A program made the translations under genes and the position numbers. A model generated the notes under the pieces. The model made no database searches. It was not told where the DNA came from and was given only the letters and a program-made list of their open reading frames with translations. A stretch of 64,000 nucleotides of DNA from Bombilactobacillus bombi (GTDB lineage Bacteria; Bacillota; Bacilli; Lactobacillales; Lactobacillaceae), in assembly GCF_003522965.1 (NCBI RefSeq), contig NZ_CP031513.1, positions 372,001 to 436,000 of the forward strand, in the 5' to 3' direction. Below, piece after piece: positions 61,728 through 64,000 of the stretch (its first letter is position 1; each line of letters opens with the position of its first letter).

Positions 61728-63506
61728 ATGGAATCTTCCAATAAATATCGTAGTATTGCGACTAAAGAACAATTTAAAATTGTTCGACGAATTTTAAAAG
61801 TGGCTGCTAAATATTGGCCTTCCTTTTTAGTTGCAGTCATTGCAGTGATTGTCCAATCGACCATGAATATTTTGTTGCCACGATTTCTGCAATACTATAT
61901 GGACCATTATTTGGTCCGAACAACTCTAGCAGAAAAGATTATTTTATTTAGCGCCGTGATTTATTTATTTGGTGTTATTATTCGGAGTTTTGGCCAGTTT
62001 TTTACTACGTTTTCTTTTAATATGGGCAGTGAATATATGCTAGAAGATATGCGGCGGTCCTTATTTTCTAAATTACATCATTTAGGTATGAGTTACTTTG
62101 ATCGGACACCAGCAGGTTCCATCGTTTCACGAGTTAATAACGATACAATGTCTTTGTCAGATTTTATGCAGGTTTTTTTGTCAGCTTTAGTGGGGATTTT
62201 TTCAATAATTTCAGCTTTGATTGCCATGTGGCTGACAGATAAGTGGGCAGCTGTGGCAGTTTTAGCCTTTTTGCCATTATTGATTTTCTCAATTTGGGTT
62301 TATAACAAATACAGTTCGAGTGCTTACCGTTACATGCGTCAGAAATTAAGTGAAATTAATACTAGGATTAGTGAAACAATTCAGGGGATTGACATTATTC
62401 AAAATTTTCGGCAGCAACGAAGAATTCAGCAAGAATTTGAACATACTAATCACGAATATTTGTATGCGCGAAGATCAATGATTAAAATTAATTCTTTATT
62501 GTTATCGCCCATTGTTAATTTACTCTATACTTTGGCATTAATTGCGGCAATGTATATTTTAGGATGGCATGCTCATATTGGCTTTGTTCAAGCCGGGATG
62601 ATTTATGCATTTACAACCTATGTAAGCCAATTTTTTAATCCTATAACTAATATGATGGATACTTTATCCTTTTTTCAAGATGGTGTGGTGGCCGGTTCTA
62701 GAACTTTTCATATTTTAGATAGTCAAGAATATGGTCCCCAGCAAAATAAGGATGCACATGGACAAATTACGAAGGGGGCAATTGAATTTCAGCATGTGAG
62801 TTTTGCTTATCCTAATGGTCCAGAAGTTCTGCATGATGTTAGTTTTAAAGTTAATCCAGGTGAGAGTTTGGGAATTGTTGGTCATACTGGCAGTGGTAAA
62901 AGCACAATGATTAATATTTTATTGCGTTTTTATGAATTTCAAAAAGGACGAATTTTGATTGATGGTCAAGATATTCGTAATCTATCAATTAATGAAATTC
63001 GACAAAAAATTGGTTTGGTATTACAAGATTCATATTTGTTTTATGGAGATATTAACTTTAATATTCGCTTATACAATCAAAACATTACAGACGAGCAGAT
63101 TAAGGCTGCCGCTCAATTAGTTCATGCAGATGAATTTATTGAACAATTGCCACAAAAATATCAGACTCCAGTGACACCTGGTGGTAATGGATTATCAGCT
63201 GGACAAAAGCAATTAATATCTTTTGCCCGAACAATAGTAACAGAACCTTCAATTTTGGTGTTGGATGAAGCAACTGCAAGTATTGACACCGAAACGGAGG
63301 ATTTAATTCAAAGTGGCTTAGATCAATTGCGTCAAGGTCGAACTTCGGTTGCCATTGCACACCGACTTTCAACTATTAAAAATTCCACCAATATCTTAGT
63401 TTTAGATAATGGACGTGTTGTAGAATATGGTAATCATCAACAACTGCTAGATAAAAAAGGTTACTATTATGAATTGTATCGTCTTCAAGAACAAGAAACT
63501 TTTTAA
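61728..63506 (+). CDS. Heterodimeric ABC exporter, catalytic subunit
   Basis: Partner half-transporter, 592 aa, 21 bp after the first. Transmembrane domain to about 330; Walker A GHTGSGKST (Lys391), Walker B LVLDEAT with catalytic Glu514, and switch His545 (IAHRLS) are all canonical. The signature is the variant LSAGQ (489-493), which fits the rule that this subunit's signature completes the degenerate site. AGAAGG precedes the ATG. The pair forms one operon ended by the terminator at 63513. Confidence 0.93.
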   Translation: MESSNKYRSIATKEQFKIVRRILKVAAKYWPSFLVAVIAVIVQSTMNILLPRFLQYYMDHYLVRTTLAEKIILFSAVIYLFGVIIRSFGQFFTTFSFNMGSEYMLEDMRRSLFSKLHHLGMSYFDRTPAGSIVSRVNNDTMSLSDFMQVFLSALVGIFSIISALIAMWLTDKWAAVAVLAFLPLLIFSIWVYNKYSSSAYRYMRQKLSEINTRISETIQGIDIIQNFRQQRRIQQEFEHTNHEYLYARRSMIKINSLLLSPIVNLLYTLALIAAMYILGWHAHIGFVQAGMIYAFTTYVSQFFNPITNMMDTLSFFQDGVVAGSRTFHILDSQEYGPQQNKDAHGQITKGAIEFQHVSFAYPNGPEVLHDVSFKVNPGESLGIVGHTGSGKSTMINILLRFYEFQKGRILIDGQDIRNLSINEIRQKIGLVLQDSYLFYGDINFNIRLYNQNITDEQIKAAAQLVHADEFIEQLPQKYQTPVTPGGNGLSAGQKQLISFARTIVTEPSILVLDEATASIDTETEDLIQSGLDQLRQGRTSVAIAHRLSTIKNSTNILVLDNGRVVEYGNHQQLLDKKGYYYELYRLQEQETF

Positions 63507-63512
63507 CAAATA

Positions 63513-63561
63513 AAAACTCATAAATATTTGCTCTTGATTAAGCAAAATATTTATGAGTTTT
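63513..63561. terminator. Bidirectional terminator between the ABC exporter and plsC
   Basis: Long arms around ACTCATAAATATTTGC (63516-63531) and GCAAAATATTTATGAGT (63542-63558), nearly complementary, flanked by A-run and T-run, between convergent genes. Confidence 0.85.
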
Positions 63562-63566
63562 ATGCA

Positions 63567-64000
63567 TCAATGTTTACGTTTGGCTGGAACATAATGAAAA
63601 TTAGGATCAATTGAATAATCAATTTGTTGCCAGGCAGTTTGCATTTGTTGGTTAACTGCTTCAATATTTTCATCATTAATTTTTAGTTTACGATCAATAT
63701 TGATAGGTTTACCGAATTTGACTGTGCTGCGCTGGCGTAATAAAAATTTGCCAAATGTTAAAGGACCTTGATAAACTACAGGAACTAAAGGCTTTTTAGA
63801 TAACTTAGCAATCAAGACTGCTCCTCCCTTTAAGTCACTGGAAAAACGTGTTCCTGAAGGAAACATAATTAAACTCAGGTTGCGCGCAGTAAGATCACGA
63901 ACAGGGGTCTTAATTACTGAAGGACCGGGATTTTTGCGATCTACAGGAAAGGCATTAGCGTGTTTTAAGATAAAACTTAAAATGGGATTTTTGAAAAGTT
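63567..64000 (-). CDS. plsC: 1-acyl-sn-glycerol-3-phosphate acyltransferase PlsC (5' part outside the window)
   Basis: The minus-strand frame continues without a stop to the window edge; the start and the HX4D motif lie beyond it. Visible from the edge: FILKHANAFPVDR (acceptor-binding block II), NLSLIMFPSGTR (block III, with Ser where most PlsC have Glu, FPEGTR), GGAVLIAKLSKKPLVPVVYQ (block IV), then a short C-terminus. It makes phosphatidic acid from lysophosphatidate at the membrane, downstream of the PlsX step encoded at 47334. About 144 codons are present. Confidence 0.88.
   Translation of the reverse strand, partial: LFKNPILSFILKHANAFPVDRKNPGPSVIKTPVRDLTARNLSLIMFPSGTRFSSDLKGGAVLIAKLSKKPLVPVVYQGPLTFGKFLLRQRSTVKFGKPINIDRKLKINDENIEAVNQQMQTAWQQIDYSIDPNFHYVPAKRKH

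Overview
The window is chromosomal DNA of a low-GC Gram-positive bacterium of the Lactobacillaceae. The evidence is the gene order (pheST, mltG-udk-greA, yqgQ-glcK, glnRA, rplU-prp-rpmA, nusB-folD-xseAB-ispA-tlyA-recN, gmk-rpoZ-priA-fmt-rsmB-stp-prkC-rsgA-rpe-thiN, yloU-fakA-recG-plsX-acpP-rnc-smc-ftsY-ylxM-ffh-rpsP-khpA-rimM-trmD-rplS, lexA/ynzC), strong GGAGG ribosome binding sites, many TTG and GTG starts, a T-box, r-protein leaders of Firmicutes type, and an L27 with the Prp-cleaved N-terminus. The genus cannot be fixed from this sequence alone. Proteins are strikingly glutamine-rich, especially the coiled coils of Smc, RecN and XseA.

Layout. 1-6.6 kb: acylphosphatase, an rRNA methyltransferase, an HD-domain protein, a Phe T-box controlling pheS-pheT, and the murein terminase MltG. 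6.7-13.7 kb: uridine kinase, GreA, a HesB-like protein, a class B penicillin-binding protein, L33, and a chain of overlapping genes (5-formyl-THF cyclo-ligase, rhomboid protease, YqgQ, glucokinase, rhodanese-like protein). 13.8-18.2 kb: a small DUF3042-type protein, MiaA, a PLP enzyme, glnR-glnA behind a GlnR box, and tRNA-Arg(UCU). 18.2-22.2 kb is the only accessory region: a decayed integrative element next to the tRNA. It carries a complete tyrosine integrase, an intergenic small-RNA candidate, two membrane-anchored proteins with BLIP/BamE-like repeats, and at least two broken reading frames. 22.2-63.5 kb is conserved core: translation, folate, DNA repair, isoprenoid, Ser/Thr phospho-signalling, lipid synthesis, chromosome segregation and SRP genes. 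It ends with lexA, two small proteins, a heterodimeric ABC exporter and a PlsC acyltransferase cut by the window edge.

The core genes form tightly packed and often overlapping operons, separated by clear intrinsic terminators. Several terminators belong to one recurring hairpin family built on GGGACAAA/TTTGTCCC. Visible control elements are a T-box (UUC specifier), a GlnR operator, an SOS box between lexA and ynzC, and L21 and L19 leaders. No new multi-gene system is evident. The points most worth a second look are the tRNA-Arg element and its repeat proteins, the small-RNA candidate beside the integrase, a FolD with substituted catalytic residues, and an oxidoreductase whose only well-placed start codon is ATC.
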